Below, in pieces: positions 41,894 through 51,834 of a stretch of DNA of 64,000 nucleotides. The translations under genes were made by a program, and so were the position numbers. Position 1 is the first letter of the stretch. Each line of letters begins with the position of its first letter. The notes beneath the pieces were generated by a model, which searched no databases, was not told where the DNA came from, and saw only the letters and a list, made by a program, of their open reading frames with translations. Source of the stretch: Mesorhizobium zhangyense (GTDB taxonomy: Bacteria > Pseudomonadota > Alphaproteobacteria > Rhizobiales > Rhizobiaceae); NCBI RefSeq assembly GCF_011045115.1, contig NZ_JAAKZG010000014.1, forward strand, positions 1 to 64,000, given 5' to 3'.

Positions 41894-43218
41894 GGCTCGC
41901 CCGCCCGCTGCATGGTCTGATCGGCATGGCGCTGCTTGCGGCGGCCGCCTTGCCCGTGTCCGCGCGCGCCGAAACCCAGCTCCAGCCCTTCCAGATGGTG
42001 CGCTCGCTGCAGCTGGTGCAGGACCGCATCGCTTCGGGCGACCATGCCGCGCTGCCGATGCAGCGCAAGCTGCTCGAGATGATAGATGATCGCCTGCGCA
42101 AGACCGGGCAGGACGGCTTCGACGATCCACGCAATTACCGCGCCATGCTTGTCTACGCCATGAGCGGCGGCAACCCCGCGACCATCGACACCATTCTGTC
42201 GCGCCTCGTGCTGGATGAGCAGAACCTCGGCATCGGCAAGGGCCTTCTCGACTATCTGAACGGTCAGGCGGTCAGCGCGCGAACGACGCTCGGGCCGGTC
42301 GATCCGATGAAGCAGCCGCCCGAACTCGGTGCATTCCTGGCGCTGGTCAAGGGCTCGCTCGCCGCCAACGACAACCCGCAAGGGGCGCTGAAACTGTTCG
42401 ATCAGGCACGGCTGCTCGGCCCCGGCACATTGGTCGAGGAAGCAGCGCTTCGCCGCTCCATCGGGCTTGCCACCGCGCACGGCGATGCCGGGCGCTTCAC
42501 GCTCGCCTCCACGCAGTATGTCGAACGCTATCTGCGCTCACCCTATGCCAGCCAGTTTGCCGACTCCTTCGTAGCAGGCGTCATCGCTCTTCACGATTCG
42601 ATCGACCTCGCCAAGGTCAGCGAAATCACCACGATGATGGACGCCGAACAGGAGCGCGTGATCTATCTGCGCATAGCCCGCGTCGCCGGCATCGACGGTT
42701 TCAAGGAACTGTCCGCCTTTGCCTCGGCAAAAGCCGAGAAGAACACAGGCAGCGATGCCGTTGCCGGCGGCGAAGACCCGCGCGCGCTGCTCTATGCCAG
42801 CCTTGCCTCGGTGACCTCCGGTACCGATGCGGAAATCAGGGCCATGCTTGCGAAAATCGATCGCGCCAGACTTTCGGCAGGCGACCGCAAGCTGTTCGAT
42901 GCTGTTGCCGCCGTCGCTTCCAAGATGACCGGCACGCTGCCTGCACCCACAAGGCAGGAAGTGCGTCAGGCAATTCCCATCACTGCTGCCGCCGACGAAA
43001 GCGACCCTTTGGTGATCGAAGCCGACCCGCTGCCGCTGGATGCGGTTGAAGAACAACAGCCTCAGGACATTGTGGAAGCTCCGCCACCGATAACCCTAGC
43101 CGAGAGCACGCCAGCCCAGGCTGCCCCGCAAACGCCGCCCGATCCCGCCGATGAAAAGCTGGTCGCGAACCGCAAGAAACTGGAAGAAATCGACAAGATG
43201 CTGGGAGACGCGCAATGA
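41890..43218 (+). CDS. motC: Chemotaxis/motility periplasmic protein MotC
   Basis: Encodes 442 aa. A signal peptide spans about 1-28 (GLIGMALLAAAALPVSARA). The body is helical and repeat-like, with MQRKLLEMIDDRLRKTGQDG near 57 as one element, and the C-terminal 60 residues are Pro/Glu-rich with a helical end. MotC is a rhizobial periplasmic motor protein that works with MotB and is chaperoned by MotE, encoded at 34759. Its start overlaps the motB stop and its stop overlaps the fliK start. Confidence 0.92.
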   Translation: MRLARPLHGLIGMALLAAAALPVSARAETQLQPFQMVRSLQLVQDRIASGDHAALPMQRKLLEMIDDRLRKTGQDGFDDPRNYRAMLVYAMSGGNPATIDTILSRLVLDEQNLGIGKGLLDYLNGQAVSARTTLGPVDPMKQPPELGAFLALVKGSLAANDNPQGALKLFDQARLLGPGTLVEEAALRRSIGLATAHGDAGRFTLASTQYVERYLRSPYASQFADSFVAGVIALHDSIDLAKVSEITTMMDAEQERVIYLRIARVAGIDGFKELSAFASAKAEKNTGSDAVAGGEDPRALLYASLASVTSGTDAEIRAMLAKIDRARLSAGDRKLFDAVAAVASKMTGTLPAPTRQEVRQAIPITAAADESDPLVIEADPLPLDAVEEQQPQDIVEAPPPITLAESTPAQAAPQTPPDPADEKLVANRKKLEEIDKMLGDAQ

Positions 43219-44687
43219 CGATCGGCATCAATCAGGCTCCAGCGGCAACTGTCTCGGTTCCGGCGGTGTCGGGTAAATCGGGAAAGTCGGGCGCCAAGGG
43301 ACAGGACAGCGGCAGCACATTCGGCGCCGTTGTCGGCCTTCCCGGCACGAAAGGCAAAGGTGGCGAGATGACGTCCAGCGCGGGGATCGGCCTGCAGAAA
43401 CCGGAAAAGCTGGCGCAGCAGAAGACCCCGGCCGCATCGTCCGAACAGGGACAGCCACGCTGGCTTCGCCCTGGCGCTCAATTCGACAAGGTCATCGACG
43501 TCGCCCTGAAGGCCACCACTGATGAGGCCGACGCCTCGGGCGAAACCCTGCCGGAAGAGGATTCCGCCGGGACCGACCCAGACGGCGCCACGGATACTCG
43601 CTCGGCAAAAGCCGTCGGCGACCCATTGTCGGCGATCATGATGGCGAGCAGGCTGGAAACGCGAGGCGAGCAGTCGGGCAACGCCAAGGCCGGTTCTGAA
43701 AAATCGGACACCACTGGGATGTCATCGGCGCGCGAAGCAACGGCCGCGAAACTCCCGCTCGAAGGCGATGCGGCATCGCTGGCCGAGGCAGCACGCGCAG
43801 CGCGTAGCGCCGAGGGCAAGGAACAGTCGACTGCCGCCAATTTTAGGTTGCCTGGACAGGTTTCCGGCGAAATGGCCACCCTTTCCGTTGCCCGCACTGA
43901 CGTGAAAAACGCTGCCAAGTCGGCGGCAGCGTCCCTCACCGTCTCGCTGTCTCAAGCGACGACCGTCGGAGACGCAACAGCAGACGGCGCCGACGCGGCG
44001 ATCCCGTCTGTCGGCGACGACTTTCGTCAAAGCCTAGAGGCCGGCAGTCGCGGTCGCCAGCAGGCGGATACGTCAGGCCGGCGCTCGGACGGCAAGGCCG
44101 AGCGGGTGACCGTGGTGAACCAGCAGAACATACCCGCGCCGATCGCCCAATCACCAGTTTCGACCGCCTCGGCGCTTGCCAATCAGCTCGCTGCCGACAC
44201 CGGTTGGCGCGAGGCGGCGGCACCTTCCTTCCGGCCTCTTGCCGCACAACCCAATTTGTCTTCGGCACACACCCTGAAAATTCAGCTGAACCCCGCAGAG
44301 CTCGGTGTCGTCACGGCCAGCATGCGTTTCTCCGGAGAGCAACTGACGGTTGAGATTCAGGTTGAGAACGGTGACGCTTACCGCCGCCTCAGCGCCGACA
44401 GCGAGACCATCGTGAAATCGCTGCGCGCGATGGGTCTCGACATCGATCGGGTGACAGTCCAGCAACCACAGGTCGCATCGCAATCCGTGACGCGAACCGA
44501 CAGCAGCGCAATGGCTTCGGGCTTTGCGCCGCGTGACCAGCAGTCGTTCGGCTCCGCCGGTTCCGGCGGCAATGGCGAGACATCCGGCGGACAGCGATCG
44601 GCAAGGGACGGCAACGATGGCGCATATGGGACTAGTGATGGCGCATCGACTTCTTCGAACCGCTCTGGCAGCGATCTTTATATCTAG
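43215..44687 (+). CDS. fliK: Flagellar hook-length control protein FliK (formerly MotD)
   Basis: Encodes 490 aa. Residues 1-330 are low-complexity, rich in Ala, Ser, Gly, Thr and Asp. The conserved C-terminal domain is LKIQLNPAELGVVTASMRFS near 354-373 and VEIQVENGDAYRRLSADSE near 379, typical of FliK. FliK ends hook elongation through FlhB. Rhizobial annotations call this gene motD. Its 3' end overlaps the start of the transglycosylase gene by 71 bp. Confidence 0.9.
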   Translation: MTIGINQAPAATVSVPAVSGKSGKSGAKGQDSGSTFGAVVGLPGTKGKGGEMTSSAGIGLQKPEKLAQQKTPAASSEQGQPRWLRPGAQFDKVIDVALKATTDEADASGETLPEEDSAGTDPDGATDTRSAKAVGDPLSAIMMASRLETRGEQSGNAKAGSEKSDTTGMSSAREATAAKLPLEGDAASLAEAARAARSAEGKEQSTAANFRLPGQVSGEMATLSVARTDVKNAAKSAAASLTVSLSQATTVGDATADGADAAIPSVGDDFRQSLEAGSRGRQQADTSGRRSDGKAERVTVVNQQNIPAPIAQSPVSTASALANQLAADTGWREAAAPSFRPLAAQPNLSSAHTLKIQLNPAELGVVTASMRFSGEQLTVEIQVENGDAYRRLSADSETIVKSLRAMGLDIDRVTVQQPQVASQSVTRTDSSAMASGFAPRDQQSFGSAGSGGNGETSGGQRSARDGNDGAYGTSDGASTSSNRSGSDLYI

Positions 44688-45204
44688 CGCCGCAACGGCG
44701 GCTCTGGCAGCCGGCAATCCGTGCGAACCTGAAATCCTGCGCGCGGCTGATCGCTATGGCGTGCCGGTCGGAATCCTCTATGCAGTGGGGCTGACGGAGA
44801 CTGGCAGAAAAGGCAGCCTTCAACCCAATGCATTGAATATAGAAGGAAAAGCTGTCTTTCCATCATCTTCGGCACAGGCAATTGCCGCCTTCGAAACGGC
44901 GCGGCGCAATGGCGCAAAATTGATCGATCTAGGATGCATGCAGATCAACCACCACTATCACGGCGAGCATTTCCGCAGCGTCGCCGAGATGCTCGATCCC
45001 GGCCGAAACGTGGACTATGCGGCACGCTTCCTGGCGCAGCTTCATGCCCGGCACATGACCTGGTCGATGGCGGTTGCGCGCTATCATGCCGGCCCCAACA
45101 ACGACCCGGCGCAGAAGCGTTATGTCTGTCGCGTCATAGCGAACATGGTCGCCACCGGCTTTGGCAAATGGACCGGCAACGCGCGCTCTTTCTGCGCCCC
45201 ATAG
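44617..45204 (+). CDS. Periplasmic lytic transglycosylase (SLT domain)
   Basis: Encodes 195 aa with a signal peptide (about 12-28, ending ATAALAAG). The SLT fold starts at ILRAADRYGVPVGILYAVGLTETG near 35-58 with the catalytic Glu in LTETG, then CMQINHHYHGEHF near 105 and VARYHAGPNND near 149. The ATG at 44617 has AAGGGA 8 nt upstream and lies inside fliK, a 71-bp overlap. It probably opens the peptidoglycan for rod passage; FlgJ of this window lacks a muramidase domain. Confidence 0.9.
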   Translation: MAHMGLVMAHRLLRTALAAIFISSAATAALAAGNPCEPEILRAADRYGVPVGILYAVGLTETGRKGSLQPNALNIEGKAVFPSSSAQAIAAFETARRNGAKLIDLGCMQINHHYHGEHFRSVAEMLDPGRNVDYAARFLAQLHARHMTWSMAVARYHAGPNNDPAQKRYVCRVIANMVATGFGKWTGNARSFCAP

Positions 45205-45430
45205 TTGTACTGCTGTTGGAACGGAATTTGATGGCGGCCATGCCTACTGGACGTCAGGCGTGTGCATTACCCGCGCCACAATCAAACGGCGCGAGCACCA
45301 CCGGGGGATGCAACCATTCCGATTCTCGACTCCCAAGAAACTAGCTACAAGATTTAACGGTTTTTCATGATTCGCGGCAACGCGTACGACTTCCCCGTCA
45401 GGGCATTCTTGCTGATTCGGGGGCGGGTCG

Positions 45431-46102
45431 ATGATTGTAATCGTAGACGAGCGACAGCTCGTTACAGAGGGATATCATTCACTTTTCGACAGGGAAGGCG
45501 TCGCAAGCGCCGGCTTCCGGTCGAGCGAATTCGGCGAGTGGGTCGAAAGCGTCGCTGAAGCCGATCTCAAATCAGTCCGCGCTTTCCTGATCGGCGATTG
45601 TGGCGGCGATGTGGTGCTGCCGCGAAAGATACGCGACCGCTCCGGCGCTCCGGTGATTGCGCTCAGCGAACAGCATTCCCTGGAAAACACGCTAAAGCTT
45701 TTCGAGTCCGGCGTCGACGACGTCATCCGCAAGCCCGTCCATATCCGCGAGATCCTGGCCCGCATCACCGCCATCCGACGCCGTGCCCAGGAAGAAGCAA
45801 GTTTCACCCAGGTCGGCCCGATGCGCATCTTTACGGATGGCCGCGACCCGGAGATCGCCGGCGAGCCGCTGCCGCTGCCGCGGCGCGAACGCCGCATCCT
45901 CGAATATCTGGCGTCCAACAGCGGCCGCCGCGTCACCAAGACCCAGGTCTTCAACGCCATCTACGGCATCTTCGACGAAGAGGTCGAAGAGAACGTCGTC
46001 GAGAGCCATATCAGCAAGCTGCGCAAGAAGCTGCGCGAGAAGCTCGGCTTCGACCCGGTCGATTCCAAGCGCTTCCTCGGCTACCGGCTGATCGTGGGAT
46101 GA
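45431..46102 (+). CDS. rem: Flagellar regulator Rem (OmpR-type)
   Basis: Encodes 223 aa. An N-terminal receiver-like domain ([26 protein letters not shown]) is degenerate, and the C-terminal winged-helix DNA-binding domain from about 127 carries [21 protein letters not shown] and [13 protein letters not shown]. Rem is the growth-phase-dependent activator of flagellar genes downstream of VisNR. The gene sits after motB-motC-fliK-transglycosylase and before flgE, as in Sinorhizobium. Confidence 0.92.
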   Translation: MIVIVDERQLVTEGYHSLFDREGVASAGFRSSEFGEWVESVAEADLKSVRAFLIGDCGGDVVLPRKIRDRSGAPVIALSEQHSLENTLKLFESGVDDVIRKPVHIREILARITAIRRRAQEEASFTQVGPMRIFTDGRDPEIAGEPLPLPRRERRILEYLASNSGRRVTKTQVFNAIYGIFDEEVEENVVESHISKLRKKLREKLGFDPVDSKRFLGYRLIVG

Positions 46103-46283
46103 GAGGTTTTCCGCACAGGATAGCCGCGCCTTTCGGCGCCGGCCCGCTGCTCAACGCGGATGCTGCGCGTGCGCCCTGCCCTGTGCTCGAATTCTCCTCG
46201 CGGCTGCGCCGCACCAGCCTCGCGCAAGTCAAACCGTATAGTCTTCTCCTGACCCAGGGTCCGGATAATCAGGAGACTTTTCG

Positions 46284-47549
46284 ATGAGCTTGTATGGAAT
46301 GATGCGCACGGGCGTGTCGGGCATGAATGCCCAGGCAAACCGCCTTTCCACCGTCGCAGACAACATCGCCAATTCCAGCACCACCGGCTACAAGCGCGCG
46401 AGCACGGAATTCTCCTCGCTGATCATCCCTTCCACCACCGGCAACTATACGTCGGGCGGCGTCACGACGACGGTGCGTAATTCGATCAGCCAGCAGGGTG
46501 ACCTGAAATACACCACCTCCGGCAGCGACCTCGCGATCAACGGCAACGGCTTCTTCGTCGTGCAGGGCGCAGGCGGATCGCCGGTACTGACCCGCGCCGG
46601 CTCGTTCGTGCCGAACGCGCAAGGACAGCTTGTTAACGCCGCCGGCTTCCAGCTCATGGGCTACAGCTACGAGAACGGCATCCCCAGCGCCGTCGCCAAC
46701 GGCCTTGGCGGACTGGTTCCCGTGACCATCAACCAGACGGATCTGGTCGCAATCCCATCGACAACCGGCATTTTCACCGCCAACCTCCCGTTGGATGCCG
46801 AGATCGTCGACCCGGCCGACCTGCCGTCGGCGAATGCCACCACCGCGACATATTCGGCCAAGTCGTCGCTGGTCACCTACAACAGTCTCGGCAGCGAAGT
46901 CCTGCTCGACGTCTATTACACCAAGACCGCCGACAACACCTGGGAAGTCGCCATATACAAGCAGTCGGACGCAGCAGCTGACACCTCATTCCCCTATACC
47001 GGCGACGAGCTGGTCGGCACCCAGACCCTCGAGTTCGATCCTGCGAACGGCAAGCTGACGACGACTCCGCTCGACGTGACCGTGACGATCCCCGGCCCGC
47101 CGTCGCAGGAGATCAAGATCGACCTGTCCAAGATGACGCAGCTCGACAAAAGCTACACCGTCGTCTCTGCTGAAGCCGACGGCGCCCCGCCCGCCAGCAT
47201 CGAAGGCGTACAGATTTCCGACGACGGAACCGTCTACGCCAAATACGAAAACGGCGCGCTGAAGCCGATCTTCCGCGTTCCGATCGCCACCGTGCAGAGC
47301 CCCGACATGATGCAGGTTCTGCCCGGCAACGTGTTTTCGCCAACCGCCGACTCAGGTGTCGTCCAGATGGGCTTCGCCAACGAGAGCGGCAGGGGCAAGG
47401 TCGTGTCCGGCGCTCTGGAAGGGTCGAATGTCGACATCGCCCAGGAGCTGACGGATATGATCGAATCCCAGCGCAGCTACACCGCCAATTCGAAAGTGTT
47501 TCAGACTGGCGCCGATCTCATGGACATCCTCGTCAACCTCAAGAGGTAG
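46284..47549 (+). CDS. flgE: Flagellar hook protein FlgE
   Basis: Encodes 421 aa. The rod-type N-terminus MSLYGMMRTGVSGMNAQANR and NIANSSTTGYKRASTEFS are followed by a variable hook domain, and the C-terminus IAQELTDMIESQRSYTANS is the usual hook end. FlgE builds the hook. A 181-nt region before it separates it from rem and likely holds its promoter; TCAGGAGA lies just before the ATG. Confidence 0.96.
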   Translation: MSLYGMMRTGVSGMNAQANRLSTVADNIANSSTTGYKRASTEFSSLIIPSTTGNYTSGGVTTTVRNSISQQGDLKYTTSGSDLAINGNGFFVVQGAGGSPVLTRAGSFVPNAQGQLVNAAGFQLMGYSYENGIPSAVANGLGGLVPVTINQTDLVAIPSTTGIFTANLPLDAEIVDPADLPSANATTATYSAKSSLVTYNSLGSEVLLDVYYTKTADNTWEVAIYKQSDAAADTSFPYTGDELVGTQTLEFDPANGKLTTTPLDVTVTIPGPPSQEIKIDLSKMTQLDKSYTVVSAEADGAPPASIEGVQISDDGTVYAKYENGALKPIFRVPIATVQSPDMMQVLPGNVFSPTADSGVVQMGFANESGRGKVVSGALEGSNVDIAQELTDMIESQRSYTANSKVFQTGADLMDILVNLKR

Positions 47550-47580
47550 TCCGGCCGGACGAGCCGAACAGGAATAAAGC

Positions 47581-49029
47581 ATGTCGTTATCCAGCGCACT
47601 CAGCATCGCCCAGAATTCCCTTCTCAACACGAGTCGCCAGACCAGCGTGGTCTCGCGCAACGTTGCGGAAGAGAAGAACGCGGACTATGCGCGCCGGACC
47701 GCCGTGCTTTCCAGCACCGCTCCAGGCGCTCGCGTCGTCGTTATCCAGCGCGCCACCAACGAGCAGCTTTTCCGCCAGAACCTGTCGGCCGTCTCCTCCT
47801 GGAGCGGCCAGACGACGCTCTATACCGGCATGGATCGGCTCAGTCTCGCCGTCGATGGCGTCGACAACGCGCTTTCGCCTGCAACCTCCATCACCGAATT
47901 GCAGAAGGCGCTGCAGACCTACTCGGCTACCCCGACCAACCGCACGCTCGCCGACAACGCCATCAACGCCGCACGCAATGTGGTGCGCAGCCTCAATGAC
48001 GGCGCAGCCGCGATCCAGACCTTTCGCGTCGAGACCGACCAGCAGATTTCCACTGCAGTCAACGAACTGAACAACCTGCTTTCCCAATTCCAGGACGCCA
48101 ACAAGGAGATCGTCTCCGGAACGGCATCCGGTCGCGACGTGAATGACGCGCTCGACAAGCGTGACGCGCTTCTAAAGCAGATTTCGGAATATGTTCCGGT
48201 CTCCACCTTCACGCGCAGCAACAACGACATGGTCGTCATGACCGCCGACGGCACGACGCTGTTCGAGACCGTGCCGCGCAGCATCACCTTCCAGCCAGAA
48301 GCCGCCTACCCTTCAGGCACCGCCGGCAACAAGGTCTACATCGACGGCGTGCCCGTCACCATGGGATCGGGCGGCAACACCACCGCCGGCGGCAAGATCG
48401 CCGGGCTTCTGCAGTTGCGCGACAGTGTCGCCACCACCATGCAGAGCCAGTTGGACGAAGTCGCGCGCGGCCTGATCAGCGCCTTCGCCGAGACCGACCC
48501 GAACGGGGTTCTTGCCGATGCACCCGGCCTGTTCACCTGGCCCGGCGCGCCCGCCATGCCCGCGGACGGCACGCTGGTCAATGGGCTCGCGGGGCAGATC
48601 TCGCTCAATGCGGCTTTCGTCAGCAATCCGGAATATCTGCGTGACGGCGGCGCCAACGGTGCCGGCTACGTCCACAACACCGAAGGCGGCGCATCCTATA
48701 CCGACCTTCTGATCAAGTATGGCGACCGCATGGACGAGCCAATGGCCTTCGATGCCGCCACAGGCATCGGTGGCACGGTAAGCCTGGCCACTTACTCGGC
48801 GAACTCCATCGGCTGGTTCCAGGGGGTGCGCAAGGATGCTTCAACGGCGGCTGAGTCCAAGGAGGCGCTGGCCGTCCGCACGGCAGAGGCGCTTTCAAAC
48901 GAGACAGGCGTCAATGTCGACATGGAACTATCGATGCTGCTCGAACTTGAGAATTCCTATTCGGCGTCTGCCCGCCTGATCAAGGCGGTCGACGAAATGC
49001 TGGCAACCTTGCTGGCGGCAGTGAGGTAA
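47581..49029 (+). CDS. flgK: Flagellar hook-associated protein 1 FlgK
   Basis: Encodes 482 aa. The N-terminus (LSIAQNSLLNTSRQTSVVSR) and the C-terminal helix (LELENSYSASARLIKAVDEM) are the conserved HAP1 ends; the middle includes VSGTASGRDVNDALDKRDAL. FlgK forms the first junction ring between hook and filament. It lies 31 nt after flgE and 4 nt before flgL. Confidence 0.95.
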   Translation: MSLSSALSIAQNSLLNTSRQTSVVSRNVAEEKNADYARRTAVLSSTAPGARVVVIQRATNEQLFRQNLSAVSSWSGQTTLYTGMDRLSLAVDGVDNALSPATSITELQKALQTYSATPTNRTLADNAINAARNVVRSLNDGAAAIQTFRVETDQQISTAVNELNNLLSQFQDANKEIVSGTASGRDVNDALDKRDALLKQISEYVPVSTFTRSNNDMVVMTADGTTLFETVPRSITFQPEAAYPSGTAGNKVYIDGVPVTMGSGGNTTAGGKIAGLLQLRDSVATTMQSQLDEVARGLISAFAETDPNGVLADAPGLFTWPGAPAMPADGTLVNGLAGQISLNAAFVSNPEYLRDGGANGAGYVHNTEGGASYTDLLIKYGDRMDEPMAFDAATGIGGTVSLATYSANSIGWFQGVRKDASTAAESKEALAVRTAEALSNETGVNVDMELSMLLELENSYSASARLIKAVDEMLATLLAAVR

Positions 49030-49033
49030 TACG

Positions 49034-50080
49034 ATGAAAGCCAGTTTTGTCTCCTCGTCATCCATCAACCAGGCCATGCGTTATTCCATGATGAAGACGC
49101 AGGCCGCGCTCATAACCGCGCAGAAGGAGCAGGCAACCGGTTTCGTTGCCGACAAGGGCCTGGCGCTCGGTGCAAGCACGTCCCAATCGGTTACCTTCAA
49201 CCGGGAACTCGAGCGCATGAAAGGCATCACCGCCTCCAATGCCCTGGCCACCGCGCGCCTGACTGCGACCCAGAATGCACTCGACCAGGTCTCGAAGGCC
49301 GCGCAGTCCTTGCTGTCGATCCTGCACACCGCAACGTCGGGCGACTCCACCGCGAGCATCACCAAGGCTACCGCCGTGGACACCTTGAAAACCATGACCT
49401 CGGTCCTGAACAGCGGTTTGAACGGCGAGTACATATTCGCCGGCGTAAACACCGACGCGAAGCCGATCAACGATTACACCGCACCTGGATCGCCCGCCAA
49501 GGCCGCCTATGACGCGGCTTACGCGCAGTATCTGGCCGATACCGGGGCCAACACTGCCGACCCGTTTCCGACCGCCGCCGACATGGACTCTTTCATAAAC
49601 ACCTATGTCGAGCCGCAATTCACGGGCGCAGGCTGGGACAACTGGTCGAATGCCTCTGACCAGAGCATCGGCAGCCGCATTTCGCTGAATGAGACGACCG
49701 AGACATCGGCGAGCGCCAACAATGACGGCTTTCGCAAGCTGGCCATGGCCACAACGATGATCACCGAACTTCTGTCAGGCGAGCTTCCGGCCGACGCCCG
49801 CAAGGCATTGGTCGACCGCGCCTGGGTATTGGTGTCCGACAGCATCGGCGATATCGTTGATCTGCAGTCCAAGATGGGCATCGCCGAGAAGCGTGTCACC
49901 GATGCCACCGACCGTCTGAACACGCAGGCCGGACTGATCGAAAAGCATATCCTGGCGACCGAAGGCGTTGACCCTCTCGAGGCAAGCACCAGGGTCTCCG
50001 ACCTTATTTCGCATTATGATACGTCTTTGGCGATCACGGCACGCATTCAGCAACTCAGCTTCCTGAAATTCATGAGCTAA
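49034..50080 (+). CDS. flgL: Flagellar hook-associated protein 3 FlgL
   Basis: Encodes 348 aa, a flagellin-like protein. The N-terminus [20 protein letters not shown] and the C-terminal coiled-coil ([20 protein letters not shown], then LSFLKFM) identify HAP3. FlgL forms the second junction ring. It is followed by flaF after 14 nt. Confidence 0.94.
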   Translation: MKASFVSSSSINQAMRYSMMKTQAALITAQKEQATGFVADKGLALGASTSQSVTFNRELERMKGITASNALATARLTATQNALDQVSKAAQSLLSILHTATSGDSTASITKATAVDTLKTMTSVLNSGLNGEYIFAGVNTDAKPINDYTAPGSPAKAAYDAAYAQYLADTGANTADPFPTAADMDSFINTYVEPQFTGAGWDNWSNASDQSIGSRISLNETTETSASANNDGFRKLAMATTMITELLSGELPADARKALVDRAWVLVSDSIGDIVDLQSKMGIAEKRVTDATDRLNTQAGLIEKHILATEGVDPLEASTRVSDLISHYDTSLAITARIQQLSFLKFMS

Positions 50081-50094
50081 CCGGCGGGCATCAA

Positions 50095-50442
50095 ATGTAT
50101 CAATTTTCATACGCCGACGTTCAGACCGACTCCGTGGCAGACGCCAAGGATCGCGAGAAACAGCTTCTGAACCGTTCGATCGATCTGCTTGCAACCGCAA
50201 GCAAAGTCGGTGTCGGCTCGCTGGAGGCGGTACAGGCGCTGCACTTCACCAATCGGCTCTGGACCACTTTCATCGAGGACCTCGGCAGCCCCGACAACGC
50301 CCTGCCCAAGGAACTGCGCGCCAACCTGATTTCGATCGGGCTGTGGCTTCTGCGCGAAGCCGAGGAGGTGCGTCAGGGCCGCTCCGACAATTTCGAAGGC
50401 CTGATCGAGGTTTCGCAGATAATCCGCGACGGCATTCAATGA
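50095..50442 (+). CDS. flaF: Flagellar biosynthesis regulator FlaF
   Basis: Encodes 115 aa of the FlaF family, beginning [41 protein letters not shown] near 62 is a conserved part. FlaF is needed for flagellin synthesis and secretion in Caulobacter and rhizobia and works with FlbT, whose gene overlaps its stop codon. Confidence 0.94.
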   Translation: MYQFSYADVQTDSVADAKDREKQLLNRSIDLLATASKVGVGSLEAVQALHFTNRLWTTFIEDLGSPDNALPKELRANLISIGLWLLREAEEVRQGRSDNFEGLIEVSQIIRDGIQ

Positions 50443-50882
50443 AAAGCACGCTGAAGATCTCGTTGAAGCCGAACGAGAAGATCTACATCAACGGCGCCGT
50501 CATCAAGGTCGACCGCAAGGTTTCGCTGGAACTCCTCAACGACGTTCAATTCCTGCTTGAGAGCCACGTCCTTCAGCCCGATGACGCCTCGACGCCGCTT
50601 CGCCAGCTCTATTTCATGATCCAGATCATGCTGATGGAGCCCACTGGCGGGCCGCAGGCCCGCGAAATGTTCCGCCAGTCCCTGCCGCTGCTTCTGGCAA
50701 GCTTCGAGGACGAAGAGATACGCGCCACCCTCAAGCAGATCGACCGCATGGTCAGCGAAGACCGCGTCTACGAGGCGCTCAAGGCGCTCCGCGGCCTATA
50801 CCGTCTCGAAGAGCGAGCCCTTGCCCTGGAAGCTCCGGCAGCATCCGCGCCTCGCCCCATCGCCGTAGGAGAACGATACTGA
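50439..50882 (+). CDS. flbT: Flagellin translation repressor FlbT
   Basis: Encodes 147 aa of the FlbT family, with [20 protein letters not shown] near 8-27 and ARTLKQ-like helices afterwards. The last 20 residues are Ala/Pro-rich. FlbT controls flagellin mRNA stability and translation by acting on the leader. The ATG at 50439 overlaps the flaF stop and the final TGA overlaps the flgD ATG. Confidence 0.94.
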   Translation: MKSTLKISLKPNEKIYINGAVIKVDRKVSLELLNDVQFLLESHVLQPDDASTPLRQLYFMIQIMLMEPTGGPQAREMFRQSLPLLLASFEDEEIRATLKQIDRMVSEDRVYEALKALRGLYRLEERALALEAPAASAPRPIAVGERY

Positions 50883-51292
50883 TGAGCATGGTAATCGCAC
50901 CCACCACGTCGACGACCAACACATCCTCGACCGAGAAGACCCCGCAGACCACCGTCGACTATCAATCCTTCCTTCGCCTGCTGGTCGCGCAGATGAAGAA
51001 CCAGGACCCGACCAACCCGATGGATTCGACGCAATACGTCGCCCAGCTCGCGCAGTTCTCGCAGGTCGAGCAGTCGGTCCAGATCAACAGCAAGCTCGAC
51101 GCGCTGCTGTCATCCTCGACGCTGTCGCAGGCCGACGCCCTGATCGGGCGCAACATCACTTCGGCTGACGGTACGCTTTCGGGCAAGGTCGCCTCGGTGA
51201 AGCTCTATTCGGACGGCATCGTTGCCGTGCTGGAAAGCGGCAAGGAGATCGTCGTCGGTCCCGGCGTCGTTATCAAGCCGAGCGAAGCGTGA
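50882..51292 (+). CDS. flgD: Flagellar hook capping protein FlgD (short)
   Basis: Encodes 136 aa, shorter than enteric FlgD. The conserved N-terminus is VDYQSFLRLLVAQMKNQDPT near 22-41 and STQYVAQLAQFSQVEQSVQI near 46-65; the FlgD_ig and Tudor parts of enteric proteins are missing. FlgD caps the growing hook. It lies between flbT and fliQ with start/stop overlaps. Confidence 0.92.
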   Translation: MSMVIAPTTSTTNTSSTEKTPQTTVDYQSFLRLLVAQMKNQDPTNPMDSTQYVAQLAQFSQVEQSVQINSKLDALLSSSTLSQADALIGRNITSADGTLSGKVASVKLYSDGIVAVLESGKEIVVGPGVVIKPSEA

Positions 51293-51555
51293 ACGAAGCC
51301 GACGCCCTCGACATCGTCCAGTTCGCCATCTGGACGGTCCTGACCGCCGCTGGTCCGGCGGTAGCCGTGGCAATGCTGGTCGGCGTCGCCATCGCACTGG
51401 TTCAGGCGCTGACGCAGATCCAGGAAATCACGCTCACCTTCGTCCCCAAGATCATCGCCATCATGCTCGTCGTTGCCTTCACCGGCCCGTTCATGGGCGC
51501 ACAGATTTCATCTTTCACCAACGTCATCTTCGAGCGCATCGAAACCGGGTTCTAG
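51289..51555 (+). CDS. fliQ: Flagellar export gate protein FliQ
   Basis: Encodes 88 aa from a GTG overlapping the flgD stop (GTGA). Two membrane helices are clear (about 18-40 and 54-75) around VGVAIALVQALTQIQEITLTF, the FliQ pattern. It joins FliP and FliR in the export gate. The expected next gate gene flhA is separated from it by 804 nt that hold an unrelated gene. Confidence 0.93.
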   Translation: MNEADALDIVQFAIWTVLTAAGPAVAVAMLVGVAIALVQALTQIQEITLTFVPKIIAIMLVVAFTGPFMGAQISSFTNVIFERIETGF

Positions 51556-51834
51556 ACCCCTTGAAGACCGTTTGATAATTCGCCTGCCGAGGCATATGGC
51601 GTGGTTTTCGGGGTCGCCACAGGCGACGAGCGGATCGTACATAAGGTAAGTGAGCGCCGGAAGCGCAGAAAACTGCGTCAGATGACCGGCAGGGTAGAGT
51701 TTCCAAACGGTCTCTTAGCCTTGCCCGCCGTTCGTAAGCCATCAACCTTTCGCTTACCTTGCGGTATGGCGATGCTTGCCGACCGCCTCCAGACGTGCTT
51801 GCCTTTGGTTGCTTTCACTCTGAGGGATACAACC
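51556..51834 (+). other. Non-coding stretch between fliQ and the LprI-like gene
   Basis: Nothing convincing is seen: no gene, no long hairpin and no repeat. The sequence is less GC-rich at 51565-51600 than the flanking operon. Frames through it continue into the LprI-like gene but show no conserved protein and lack ribosome-binding sites. It may contain the promoter of the inserted gene. Confidence 0.4.

Noticed and set aside
44000-44110. Low-complexity fliK region as a possible frameshifted or degenerate gene
   Set aside because: The frame is continuous and Ala/Ser/Thr-rich middles are normal in FliK.
45205-45430. Small gene between the transglycosylase and rem
   Set aside because: Frames there have no ribosome-binding site or conserved look and overlap the end of the transglycosylase; treated as the rem upstream region.
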